Positions 1 to 11,091 of a stretch of DNA of 64,000 nt are shown here, piece after piece. The notes under the pieces were generated by a model. It saw only the letters and a list, made by a program, of their open reading frames with translations. It was not told the DNA's origin and searched no databases. How positions within the stretch are numbered: position 1 is the stretch's first letter; every line of letters begins with the position of its first letter. The position numbers were made by a program, and so were the translations under genes. The stretch is from Massilia sp. W12 (GTDB lineage Bacteria > Pseudomonadota > Gammaproteobacteria > Burkholderiales > Burkholderiaceae_D), in contig NZ_CP147776.1 in assembly GCF_037300705.1 (NCBI RefSeq), positions 1 to 64,000 on the forward strand. The letters are read 5' to 3'.

Positions 1-100
1 GGCGGCAAGGCGGGGCGGATCGGTTTGATCTGCTGTGCAAAGGCCCTGCGCCTGATCTGCACCCGATGCGCACCCGATTATCGCTAGACAGAGATACTGA

Positions 101-1525
101 ATGGATAATTTTTGGCAAACTTGTTCCGCGCAGCTGGAGTTGGAATTAACGCCGCAGCAGTACAGCGCCTGGATCAAGCCCTTGTTTGCGCTCGATCTGG
201 AGGGCGACCGCTTGCGCATTGCTGCGCCCAACCGCTTTAAGCTGGATTGGGTCAAGACGCAATTTGCCGGCCGCATCACCGCGCTCGCTTCGCAACATTG
301 GGGGCGTCCGATTGAAGTGCTGTTCGTGCTCGATCCGCGCACCCTGAAAAAACCGGCCCCTGCCAGTCCGCCGCCCGCCGCGCCGAATCCGCAAAGCGCG
401 TCCGGCGGCGCGATGTCCGCCGCCAATGTGGCTGGGGATGCGCCGGCGCAGGCCGAATTGCCGGCCATCAGCGCTGAATACAATACCCTTTCGCCGCGCC
501 AGGAGCAAAGCAAGGTCAATCCGGATCTGACTTTTGATTCGCTGGTGACAGGTAAAGCCAATCAATTGGCGCGCGCCGCCGCGATCCAGGTCGCCAACAA
601 CCCCGGCGTATCCTACAACCCGCTGTTTTTCTATGGCGGCGTGGGGCTGGGCAAAACCCACTTGGTGCACGCGATCGGCAATCAAGTTCTGCAAGACCGC
701 CCGGGTGCGCGCATCCGCTATATTCACGCCGAACAATATGTGCGCGACGTGGTCACCGCCTACCAGCGCAAAGGGTTTGACGATTTCAAGCAGTATTACC
801 ACTCGCTGGATATGCTCTTGATCGACGATATTCAATTCTTCGCCGGCAAGAGCCGCACTCAGGAAGAATTTTTCTACGCTTTTGAAGCGCTGATCGCCGC
901 CAAAAAGCAAATCATCATCACCAGCGACACCTATCCCAAAGAAATCGCGGGCATGGAAGATCGCCTGATTTCGCGTTTTGATTCCGGCTTAACCGTCGCC
1001 ATTGAACCGCCGGAATTGGAAATGCGGGTCGCGATTCTGCTCAAAAAAGCGCGCCAGGAAGGCGTCACCTTCTCTGAAGATGTGGCCTTCTTTGTCGCTA
1101 AACACTTGCGCTCGAATGTGCGCGAGCTGGAAGGCGCATTGCGCAAAATTCTGGCGTATTCGCGCTTTCATAATAAAGACATCACGATTGATGTCGTGCG
1201 CGAAGCCTTGAAAGACTTGCTGTCGGTGCAAAACCGCCAGATTTCCGTGGAAAACATTCAAAAAACCGTGGCCGACTTCTTCAATGTGAAGGTGGCCGAT
1301 ATGTATTCCAAACGGCGTCCGGCGAATATTGCACGCCCGCGCCAGATCGCCATGTATCTGGCCAAGGAGTTGACGCAAAAGAGCTTGCCGGAAATCGGCG
1401 AGCTGTTCGGTGGCCGCGACCACACCACGGTGCTGCATGCCGTGCGCAAAATTGCGCAGGATCGCGCCAAAAACCCCGAAGTCAATCACGAATTGCACGT
1501 ATTGGAACAAACCCTGAAGGGTTGA
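101..1525 (+). CDS. dnaA: Chromosomal replication initiator DnaA
   Basis: DnaA binds DnaA boxes at oriC, forms an ATP-dependent filament that melts the origin and helps load DnaB. The 474-residue product has the family layout: an N-terminal DnaB-interaction domain (from MDNFWQTC), a Pro/Ala-rich linker around residues 85-125, an AAA+ domain with Walker A GGVGLGKT near residue 178 and Walker B LLIDDIQF near 239, and a C-terminal helix-turn-helix with the box-binding signature [11 protein letters not shown] near 437. The length is normal for the family. It is followed 37 bp later by dnaN, as at many origins. Only 100 bp precede it and I see no DnaA-box cluster there, so the origin probably lies just outside the window. 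Confidence 0.98.
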   Translation: MDNFWQTCSAQLELELTPQQYSAWIKPLFALDLEGDRLRIAAPNRFKLDWVKTQFAGRITALASQHWGRPIEVLFVLDPRTLKKPAPASPPPAAPNPQSASGGAMSAANVAGDAPAQAELPAISAEYNTLSPRQEQSKVNPDLTFDSLVTGKANQLARAAAIQVANNPGVSYNPLFFYGGVGLGKTHLVHAIGNQVLQDRPGARIRYIHAEQYVRDVVTAYQRKGFDDFKQYYHSLDMLLIDDIQFFAGKSRTQEEFFYAFEALIAAKKQIIITSDTYPKEIAGMEDRLISRFDSGLTVAIEPPELEMRVAILLKKARQEGVTFSEDVAFFVAKHLRSNVRELEGALRKILAYSRFHNKDITIDVVREALKDLLSVQNRQISVENIQKTVADFFNVKVADMYSKRRPANIARPRQIAMYLAKELTQKSLPEIGELFGGRDHTTVLHAVRKIAQDRAKNPEVNHELHVLEQTLKG

Positions 1526-1562
1526 CGCATACCGGAATGCAAAAACATTATTGAGGAACATC

Positions 1563-2669
1563 ATGCAACTGCTCAACGCCACCCGCGACGCGCTTCTGCG
1601 ACCGCTGCAAATCGTCAGCGGCATTGTCGAACGCCGTCACACCATGCCCATCCTGGCCAATGTGCTGATTAAAAAACAGGGCGAACGTCTGACCTTCCTC
1701 GCCACCGATTCTGAAGTGCAGATCAGCACCAGCGCGGTACTGGGCGGCAGCGAAGAAAATATCGCCACCACAGTCGCCGCGCGCAAATTGCTCGACATCG
1801 TGCGCGCCCTGTCTGAAACCAGCAATGTGGCGCTGCAACTGGATGGCCGCCGTATGACGGTGGCCGCCGGCAAATCGCGCTTTGCGCTGCAAACCCTGGA
1901 CGCCGACGCCTTCCCGGTGGTGGCGCCGGCGGAAAACTACAGCGCCAGCGTGACCCTGCCGCAAAAAACCCTCAAGCATTTATTTTCCATGGTGCATTTC
2001 TCCATGGCGCAGCAAGACATCCGCTACTACCTGAACGGTTTGCTGCTGGTGCTGGATGGCGAATATGTGATGGCAGTCGCCACCGACGGTCACCGCCTCG
2101 CTTTCTGCCAGGTGAAGACTGAAGAGCAATTCGAGCGCCAGGAAGTGATCATCCCGCGCAAAACCGTAGGCGAATTGCAACGCCTGCTGGAAGAGCTGGA
2201 TGATCCGGTGCAAATCGACCTGGCGCAAAGCCAGATCCGCCTGCGTTTTTCTGATATCGAATTGGTGTCCAAGCTGGTCGAAGGCAAATTCCCTGACTTC
2301 AACCGCGTGATTCCGCGCGGCTATGGCAACCATTTCACGCTCGACCGCGCCGTGTTGCAACACAGCTTGCAGCGCGCCGCCATCATGACTTCGGACAAAT
2401 TCAAAGGCGTGCGCTGCATGATTGAACCGGGCGTGATGAAGATCAGCTCCACCAACGCCGACCAGGAAGAAGCGCTGGAAGAAATCGAAATCGATTACGG
2501 CGGCGCCTCGCTCGATCTCGGCTTCAATGTGTCTTACCTGCTCGAAGTATTGGGGAATTTGAAGACCGAACAGGTGCAATTCTCCTTCGGCGATTCCAGC
2601 TCTTCCGCGCTGGTGACGATACCCAACGACGGCGATTTCAAATACGTCGTCATGCCGATGCGCATTTAA
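1563..2669 (+). CDS. dnaN: DNA polymerase III beta sliding clamp
   Basis: The product is the ring-shaped processivity clamp that tethers the replicative polymerase and other repair factors to DNA. The protein begins MQLLNATRDALLRPL and ends in the typical clamp tail, VVMPMRI. It is 368 residues, the usual length. I chose the ATG at 1563 because a GAGGAA Shine-Dalgarno lies 5-10 bases upstream; a TTG four codons earlier (1551) overlaps that site and is unlikely. It lies between dnaA and gyrB on the same strand, so co-transcription with dnaA is likely. Confidence 0.97.
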   Translation: MQLLNATRDALLRPLQIVSGIVERRHTMPILANVLIKKQGERLTFLATDSEVQISTSAVLGGSEENIATTVAARKLLDIVRALSETSNVALQLDGRRMTVAAGKSRFALQTLDADAFPVVAPAENYSASVTLPQKTLKHLFSMVHFSMAQQDIRYYLNGLLLVLDGEYVMAVATDGHRLAFCQVKTEEQFERQEVIIPRKTVGELQRLLEELDDPVQIDLAQSQIRLRFSDIELVSKLVEGKFPDFNRVIPRGYGNHFTLDRAVLQHSLQRAAIMTSDKFKGVRCMIEPGVMKISSTNADQEEALEEIEIDYGGASLDLGFNVSYLLEVLGNLKTEQVQFSFGDSSSSALVTIPNDGDFKYVVMPMRI

Positions 2670-2689
2670 TCTGCAGTTCCACGGCGCGC

Positions 2690-2710
2690 GGCGCAGCTGC
2701 GCGCTGCGCC
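2690..2710. other. GC-rich hairpin in the dnaN-gyrB gap
   Basis: GGCGCAGC at 2690-2697 pairs perfectly with GCTGCGCC at 2703-2710 across a 5-base loop, and GGCGCAGC occurs again at about 2711. No T tract follows, so it is not a standard intrinsic terminator. It could stabilise the dnaN mRNA end or attenuate readthrough into gyrB. Confidence 0.5.
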
Positions 2711-2751
2711 GGCGCAGCCGGCTTGTCACCTTGAGTCAACGTTTTTTCTGA

Positions 2752-5256
<2,505 letters not shown>

Positions 5257-5261
5257 TGCGT

Positions 5262-5301
5262 CATCAACAAAAAAGCGGCTGAGGCCGCTTTTTTGTTGAT
5301 G
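5262..5301. terminator. Bidirectional intrinsic terminator after gyrB
   Basis: The 18 bases at 5262-5279 are perfectly complementary to 5284-5301, with a TGAG loop. The stem contains AGCGGC/GCCGCT flanked by A and T tracts, so a hairpin with a U tract forms in either direction. It separates gyrB from the convergent gene ending at 5330. Confidence 0.93.
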
Positions 5302-5329
5302 TAACTGAATTGATTCAGCCTGAAAAATA

Positions 5330-6166
5330 TTATGGCAGTATCGGAGGTGGTCCGAGTTCCGGCATTAAACTGTCGAAGCTTGATATTGTTTTCACCTGAT
5401 GTGATGCTATATTGACTTCATATGTGAATTCGTTGTAGCTTGAAATTTTAATGACTTGCATTTCCTGGTTAAATTTCATTTTGCGAAAGGCATTTTTAAG
5501 ATTTTTCTCGCAAAAGAAAATTTCATTTTTAGCCCATTGTGCAATCTGAGCAGACCAAAGCAATTTTTTACTCTGGGAATCAAGCGCTAAAAGCCAAGTG
5601 CCACCATGAGAAAATGCATCGCCATCATGTAGTGTTGCCTGGCGGTAAATAATTCCATTATGTTCAAGTTTGATGGAATCCAAGTGAGCAGTGATGTTTT
5701 TCTGGATTTCGTCAGAGACAAGTTGATATTCCGGCCCTTGCTTATCAGGAGCTGGGGGATTTAACAGTGTGACAGACTGATTGCTGATGTTTACAGAGTA
5801 AATGAAGCCAGAGTTTATGCTAACCAAGATAAGGCCATTTTTTTGATCTGCTTCTATTTTCTCAATGAGCGCAGGTGTTTCAATGCTAATCATCGGGTTT
5901 TTACTGCCCTTACTGATCAATATTGACCATAGACGTTTTCCTGATTTTTTGTCTTTGGCGAGTAGATAGGCATCTAAGCGATTTTCGCTTGTTACTTGAT
6001 CTTCGGCCATCAAAAGCAAATCATTATACTCAAAAGGAGTGGCTATGATCGGCGCTGGTATACTGGGAGTAGAGTGCATTTCCTTTGCTCTTTCTGAATA
6101 ATTTGCCTCAAATGCTGAGGAATTCGCATGGAAAAACATGCATAGGATGCCAAACAAGTATCGCAT
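5330..6166 (-). CDS. Exported protein paired with M35-like peptidase
   Basis: The product of about 278 residues begins [21 protein letters not shown], a likely signal peptide, so it is probably periplasmic. I chose ATG 6166 over a longer frame from 6244, because the longer start would overlap the upstream gene and hide the signal peptide. Two segments resemble beta-propeller (PQQ-like) blades: KKSGKRLW and [11 protein letters not shown]. The start codon lies 2 bases after the stop of the metallopeptidase gene, so the two are translated from one message. By analogy with toxin-immunity pairs it could neutralise the peptidase in the periplasm; this is inference from context only. The family is not recognised. 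Base composition is AT-rich compared with gyrB. Confidence 0.7.
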   Translation of the reverse strand: MRYLFGILCMFFHANSSAFEANYSERAKEMHSTPSIPAPIIATPFEYNDLLLMAEDQVTSENRLDAYLLAKDKKSGKRLWSILISKGSKNPMISIETPALIEKIEADQKNGLILVSINSGFIYSVNISNQSVTLLNPPAPDKQGPEYQLVSDEIQKNITAHLDSIKLEHNGIIYRQATLHDGDAFSHGGTWLLALDSQSKKLLWSAQIAQWAKNEIFFCEKNLKNAFRKMKFNQEMQVIKISSYNEFTYEVNIASHQVKTISSFDSLMPELGPPPILP

Positions 6167-6168
6167 AA

Positions 6169-7278
6169 TTATGTGATGCGCAATGCTTTTATGCGCTCGC
6201 CTTCTGTCAAAGCTTGTGCACAGTCTGCAGCAAAGAAAGCCCAACTATCTGCATTCTGGATGGCCTCTTTTCCGGGGAAACCTGCATGTGGGGCAATGCC
6301 TGCCCAGGCATAACGTGCATAGCTGCCATATGGGACATCAATAGTCTTTGCATCCAAGTGAGATAATTCGTGCAATATCACTCTTGCCCAATTTTTAGGG
6401 CCGTTCAGAAGGCCGCCAGGGGGCGGGTTGAAAAATGCTTGTTCAATGTAAACAATATCCATGCCTTCAAATCGGTTGGATATCACAAAAGCTTCCGACT
6501 TGAAAAAACGAATTTCCTCGGATGTGCTGGCTTCTCTCAATGAAATAAAATCTGTAAATATTAACTTTCCTCTTGTTAATGTGGCAATCATCGCTTTGAA
6601 CCCAGTGCTGAGAATTAGCGCAAATTGCATTAAATCTTGATCGGTGCAAGAGCTGTCTCCAAACCAGCGGCGAATGAGTTCGAGGGAGGTCGAATGCTCT
6701 TCAGATTTTTGATTAAGTGCATTAGCCAGGATGATAATTGTTCTTTGTGCCCATGCTAATGCCATGCCGCTTGCATTGGCTAGCTCCATTCGCTCGCGCG
6801 GTGTAAAGTGCTCGCTATTGCTCCGCAGCAAAGATGTTGCTGAGCTAATGGCTGAAATTTTTTCATAAAATTGAAGTGAACACCAATTTGAAAACTCTTG
6901 AGGAAGCGAGTGTACCCAAACAGAGCGTTCGCCCGATGATGTTTCAAAATACATGTGCATTAAAAATTTCAATGCGGAAACATTAATGCTTTGTGCGGCA
7001 GGCAATAAATTAACAGTTGAATTCAAAGGGACATTGACTGCTTCGAGCAAGTTGACTGCAACATCAGACGTTTTGTAGTTTGGATTGATTGAACTGGCTT
7101 TTGTTCGGATTCGCTGCAGGACATTTGCTTCTTCATGCGCAAACCCGCTTGCTGTCATCATACGCTTGCTTGCTGAGATGATATCCTGCCAATCCTTATG
7201 AAACAGGGTGGGATCATGAATAATTTTCTGAACCCAGCGGTATTGCCAACTGAAATTCTTTCTGTAATCAAAAGTCAA
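6169..7278 (-). CDS. Putative M35/aspzincin-type zinc metallopeptidase
   Basis: This 369-residue protein ends in a domain that fits the deuterolysin/lysine-specific metalloendopeptidase family (M35). It has the zinc-binding helix HELSH near residue 309, followed by TIDVPYGSY, which resembles the aspzincin third-ligand motif (Asp with a downstream YG), and then NADSWAFFAADCA. The N-terminal 230 residues are not recognised and no signal peptide or PAAR/VgrG module is visible. The start is TTG at 7278, supported by GGAGAAG just upstream. It is the first gene of a two-gene message with an exported partner. Such domains occur in secreted effectors, so an antibacterial or host-directed toxin is possible. 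AT-rich composition suggests acquisition. Confidence 0.7.
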   Translation of the reverse strand: MTFDYRKNFSWQYRWVQKIIHDPTLFHKDWQDIISASKRMMTASGFAHEEANVLQRIRTKASSINPNYKTSDVAVNLLEAVNVPLNSTVNLLPAAQSINVSALKFLMHMYFETSSGERSVWVHSLPQEFSNWCSLQFYEKISAISSATSLLRSNSEHFTPRERMELANASGMALAWAQRTIIILANALNQKSEEHSTSLELIRRWFGDSSCTDQDLMQFALILSTGFKAMIATLTRGKLIFTDFISLREASTSEEIRFFKSEAFVISNRFEGMDIVYIEQAFFNPPPGGLLNGPKNWARVILHELSHLDAKTIDVPYGSYARYAWAGIAPHAGFPGKEAIQNADSWAFFAADCAQALTEGERIKALRIT

Positions 7279-7505
7279 TTTTCTTCTCCAAATCGAGGAT
7301 GACGGCTGCAGTTGATATTCAAAGAGATTGATTGTTTATTAGGGTTGTAAAGTTGGATGTGGTGTATTTGAAAATTTTATCATAATGAAGAGAGTGAGTT
7401 GACATGACGTAAAATTGTTACAATCTGGTACTGTCGTAAAAATAGTTTTTTTGGTGGTTGATATTTGATGGTGAAAAATTTTTAATTTTTAAAGTATAGT
7501 AATTG

Positions 7506-8201
7506 ATGCCTCCATTTTTTTACACTCCGCCCAAACACCCCTGGCCCACCCCTGCGGCAACGCCAGGAAAACCTGCTTTTATGCTCAAAAAAATGATGGC
7601 GCAATATGTCTATGACATTGTCCATCTGGAAGGCAATCCGCTGACATTTCTCGAAGTGCAAACCTTGCTCGATGGTGAAACACCGGGAGGGCAGCGGGTG
7701 GATGATGTGATGCAAGTGTTGAATCAAAAGCGGGCACTGGAATATTTGCTGCAATTGTGCAAACGCGGCATGCAGGCCGAAGATCAAGCCTTGGCCTGTG
7801 CATTCCATCAACGCATCGCCTTTGAGGAAGCCTTGACTTGGGGGGAATTTCGCAATGGACAGGTGCGCATCAGTGGTGCAGACTATATGCCTCCAGCTGC
7901 AAGCGAATTATCGCAATATTTCGCAGATGGTTTGGTGCAATTGCAGGCGATCAGTCATCCATTTGAATATGCCTTGGCCTGGTTTTTTTGGGCGTCGCAG
8001 CAGCAATTCTTTTTTGATGGCAATAAACGCACCGCGCGCGCGTTGATGAATCATATTTTATTGCGTCATGGCTATTATTATTTAAGTGTGCCGGCTGCGA
8101 AAAAAGATGAATTCGATCAGATGATGGTGGACTTTTATCAATCGAAAAACGCAAGCGCTGGTATGGAGTGGATGAGCGCTTGCTACCGCACATGGGATTG
8201 A
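7506..8201 (+). CDS. Fic-domain protein with variant active site
   Basis: Fic proteins usually transfer AMP or another nucleotide part to target hydroxyls, using the motif HxFx(D/E)GNxRxxR. This 231-residue protein has QFFFDGNKRTAR near residues 166-177: every anchor is present except the first His, which is Gln. The N-terminal segment HLEGNPLTFLEVQTLL resembles the inhibitory helix region of Fic proteins, keeping Glu-Gly-Asn. ATG 7506 is preferred to the TTG one codon earlier. It is divergent from the peptidase gene across a 227-bp AT-rich gap containing a TTGACA at 7399-7404, but I see no well-spaced -10. Without the catalytic His it may be inactive, regulatory, or use different chemistry. 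Confidence 0.82.
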   Translation: MPPFFYTPPKHPWPTPAATPGKPAFMLKKMMAQYVYDIVHLEGNPLTFLEVQTLLDGETPGGQRVDDVMQVLNQKRALEYLLQLCKRGMQAEDQALACAFHQRIAFEEALTWGEFRNGQVRISGADYMPPAASELSQYFADGLVQLQAISHPFEYALAWFFWASQQQFFFDGNKRTARALMNHILLRHGYYYLSVPAAKKDEFDQMMVDFYQSKNASAGMEWMSACYRTWD

Positions 8202-8357
8202 AGGCTTGAACAAATTGCCATGATTTTGCGGCGTCAATCATGCTTGCTGATGCGCGCATCATTCCTGCCAAGCATCAGCGCTTCGTCAAATTGACGCATA
8301 GGGGTTCTTCACACTGGAACAGGCTACAATCGCAACAACATACATCAGGGGAAGCAT

Positions 8358-9611
8358 ATGCGGGTGGAGAGTCTGAGTCTGCAAAATTTTCGCGGCATAG
8401 CGCAGATGGGCTTGCATTTCGCGCCGGGCGTGAATGCCCTGGTTGGGATCAATGGCGCGGGCAAGTCGGCGGTGTTGGATGCATTGGCGGCGGCAATTTA
8501 CCGCAAACAATTGGATTTTCTTGAGGGGCGCTTTGAACCTGAGGCCTGGGTCCCCAAACGTGAAGTTTGGTATGCCCAGGATAGTATCAAGGGCAACGAT
8601 GTCAGGATAGGCCAGCCAAAAGCGGTTATTGAGCTCAAGGCCAGCAATGAAAATAACCATGCCGGATGGGAATTTGTAGCGCAGCAACAAGTGTTATTGG
8701 CTCCGCCGGAAGAGAGCATGGTGAAGATGTTGCGTCCTTTGGCTTTGCAAATCCCATGTCCTGCCGCGGTCTATTACAGTGTGCAAAGAGCTGTGCGCGC
8801 CACTGCTTTGGAAGACAGTCAGTCAGAACAAGCCATCATGTTGCAGGTGTTTGATGGCGCCATGCAAAGCAGTGCGAACTTCAGTCAGTTTTTTTCCTGG
8901 TTCCGCGCCCGTGAAGACGCTGAAAACGAGCTGATTCGCGACGATCCAGCTTGGCGTGACCCTGCGATGCAAGCAGTGCGGGAGGCAATCGAGCGGTTTA
9001 CCGGCTTTACCCGCCTGCGTGTGCGCCGTAAGCCTCAGCCATATATGAGCTTGCAAAAACAGGGACTGGAATTCAATGTCATGCAACTCTCGGATGGCGA
9101 GCGCTGTTTGCTTGCGCTGGTGGGCGATTTGGCGCGCCGCCTTGCGATGTGGCGCGAAGCCTGTCCTGACTTCAATGGAGAGGCTGTGGTTTTGATTGAT
9201 GAAATTGAATTGCACTTGCATCCAGCCTGGCAGCGTAAGGTATTGCGGCAGTTGCATCAAACTTTCCCGCACTGTCAATTCATTGTGTCCACCCATTCGC
9301 CGCTGGTAATCAGCGAATTACCGCCCCAGCAAGTGTTTTTATTGAAGGACGGCGAATTCATCGGCCATCCTGCGCATGCATTTGGACTGGACAGCAGCGA
9401 AGTCGTGCGCAATGTGATGGAGGTTGATGCCCGCAATCCGGAAGTGCATCAGGAATTACAAGCGATTGAAGACGCTTTGGAAGACGGTGAGTACGATCAG
9501 GCCGGACAAATGATTGAGAAGATGCAAGCAAAAACCGGCGACATCCCACCGCTGCTCGGAGCACGCGCCGCGTTGGCCTCTTTGCGCGCCATGCAAGAGG
9601 ATCAAACATGA
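8358..9611 (+). CDS. ptuA: PtuA-like AAA/ABC ATPase (Septu-type defence)
   Basis: A 417-residue SMC/OLD-like ATPase. It starts MRVESLSLQNFRGI, then Walker A GINGAGKSA near residue 31, a signature-like LSDGERCLLAL near 244, Walker B VVLIDEIELHLHP near 278, and a switch His in STHSPLVISE. This architecture matches the ATPase partner of TIGR02646/PtuB HNH nucleases in Septu systems and in retrons such as Ec78. The start is supported by AGGGGA upstream. The stop overlaps the next gene's start (ATGA at 9608-9611), showing translational coupling with the HNH gene. No reverse transcriptase or retron RNA is seen nearby. It probably senses phage infection and controls the nuclease; that role comes from the family. 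Confidence 0.8.
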   Translation: MRVESLSLQNFRGIAQMGLHFAPGVNALVGINGAGKSAVLDALAAAIYRKQLDFLEGRFEPEAWVPKREVWYAQDSIKGNDVRIGQPKAVIELKASNENNHAGWEFVAQQQVLLAPPEESMVKMLRPLALQIPCPAAVYYSVQRAVRATALEDSQSEQAIMLQVFDGAMQSSANFSQFFSWFRAREDAENELIRDDPAWRDPAMQAVREAIERFTGFTRLRVRRKPQPYMSLQKQGLEFNVMQLSDGERCLLALVGDLARRLAMWREACPDFNGEAVVLIDEIELHLHPAWQRKVLRQLHQTFPHCQFIVSTHSPLVISELPPQQVFLLKDGEFIGHPAHAFGLDSSEVVRNVMEVDARNPEVHQELQAIEDALEDGEYDQAGQMIEKMQAKTGDIPPLLGARAALASLRAMQEDQT

Positions 9612-10289
9612 TTCCTGTCAAGAAAAGGACGCAGCCGCGCGCACTGATTGAGTGGAAACGGGAAAATAAGGATACGCCACAGAATTTGTATTACGCAGGA
9701 TCTGGTTTTCCCGGGGAGGAAGTGCGGCGAGCCTTGATGGCGGAGCAGCATTATTTGTGTGCTTATACTATGCGCCGCTTGAAAGCTGGAGCGGAAAAAT
9801 CTTCGGATGTGTGCCATATCGAACATTTTTTTACCACAGTCCAAATACCGCGATGGCAAAGACATCGACTATGGTAATTTATTCGCATGCTATCCCGGCA
9901 GCAATCATCAGGCATGTCATTATGGCGTACCCAAAAAAGCGGCGCATGATCCTCTTGCCGATCAGATTCTGAATCCGGCGCAAGATGATCCCTGCATGCA
10001 TTTGCAGTTTCGCCGCAATGGTATGGTGCGTCATTTAAGCGAGCTGGGGAAAAGGACGATTGATGTGTTGAACTTAAATCACGACATGTTGGTGGAAGAC
10101 CGGAAAATGGTGATCGCACGCAGCTTGCAGCCGCTCAAAAGCAGGCCATACATTTCACGGAGTCAGGCACAACGCTTATTGGAGGCAATCTTCATGCCGG
10201 ATCAACAGGGTTGCTTGCCAGAATATTGTGGGGCTGTGCACAATGCGCTGCTACAGTATTTGAAAGAAAACCCTTCGCGCTCCAAATAA
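9608..10289 (+). pseudogene. ptuB: PtuB-like HNH endonuclease, frameshifted
   Basis: The first frame (9608 on) reads MIPVKKRTQPRAL to CHIEHFF, and the +1 frame continues LPQSKYRDGKDIDYGN to a stop at 10289. Removing one T from the T7 run at 9826-9832 gives the continuous core CHIEHFLPQSKYRD, which fits the HNH motif of the TIGR02646/PtuB family. The restored protein would be about 226 residues, a normal length. The break falls inside the catalytic motif, so as sequenced only a truncated 89-residue product is made. It could be a real inactivation, a reversible slippage event, or a sequencing error. It is coupled to the upstream ATPase by a 4-base overlap and abuts the convergent DUF938 gene. 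Confidence 0.8.
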
Positions 10290-10892
10290 TCAGCAGCCAA
10301 GTCCAACCCGCTCAAACACCAACATCTGATTATTCGCCGGCATCGCCAGCATTGCGTGCGTGCGCATGCCGGCTTGATGCGCCAGCGCTTGGATGTCTTC
10401 GCGGGCGCGCAAGCCCATTTGCGGGTCGCGCGCGCGCAGGGTGGCGTCGAATTCGGCATTGCCGGGGCTGGTGAAGCCGCCCTCCTGGTTAAAAGGCCCA
10501 TACAGCACAAACAAACCGCCAGCCGGCAACAGCAGGCCGACTTGGCGCAACATCGCTTGCACCGCAGGCCAGGGCATGATGTGGCTGGTATTGGCGCTGA
10601 ATACCGCGTCCACCCCATCGATCCGGGGCCAGGCTTGGCTGACATCCAGCAGCAGCGGCGGCAGGAAATTCGCTGCGCCACATTCTGCGCGCCAGGCCAG
10701 AATGCTGGCGTGATTGCCCGCCAGATCGCTGCTCTGCCATTGCAAATGCGGCAATTGCGGACAGAAATAGGCGGCATGCTGGCCCGTGCCGCTGCCGATT
10801 TCCAAGACTTTGCTGCGGCTGGCGAACAGCGTGCGCAATTGCGCCAAAATCGGTTCGCGGTTGCGTTCACAGGCGCTTGAGTGCAATTTCAT
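10290..10892 (-). CDS. DUF938 family SAM-dependent methyltransferase
   Basis: A 200-residue class I methyltransferase-like protein beginning MKLHSSACERNREPIL. It has the SAM-binding motif VLEIGSGTGQHAAYF and the DUF938-typical FSANTSHIMPW and LLLPAGGLFVLYGPF. The substrate is unknown for the family. I took ATG 10892, which matches the DUF938 N-terminus; a longer in-frame ORF upstream has no homologous look. It ends immediately next to the convergent HNH gene and diverges from the M16 peptidase, so it is a single-gene unit and marks the return to housekeeping-type composition. Confidence 0.9.
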   Translation of the reverse strand: MKLHSSACERNREPILAQLRTLFASRSKVLEIGSGTGQHAAYFCPQLPHLQWQSSDLAGNHASILAWRAECGAANFLPPLLLDVSQAWPRIDGVDAVFSANTSHIMPWPAVQAMLRQVGLLLPAGGLFVLYGPFNQEGGFTSPGNAEFDATLRARDPQMGLRAREDIQALAHQAGMRTHAMLAMPANNQMLVFERVGLGC

Positions 10893-11091
10893 GCCGAATA
10901 TCCTCAGATAAAATAAGCCACAGCATACACAGCTCTGCGCGTTTATGCCGCAGCTGCCATTCCTTGCACCTTGCCGGGCGCGGACAAGATGCGAATTTTC
11001 TGCATGCGGCCCGGAATTTTTCCTATACTGCGCTGTCCGATTGCGCACTGCCTTTCGGGCAGCACGCATAACACCAAGACAGGAACCGATA

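Noticed and set aside
1-100. Origin of replication upstream of dnaA
   Set aside because: Only 100 bp are present, with no cluster of DnaA boxes or AT-rich unwinding element.
9826-9832. Programmed ribosomal frameshift in the HNH gene
   Set aside because: The needed shift is +1 on a T run without a rare-codon or stop context; the family is normally encoded in one frame. Kept only as a possibility.
8358-10289. Retron containing PtuA/PtuB
   Set aside because: No reverse transcriptase motif or ncRNA-like structure is seen around the pair.
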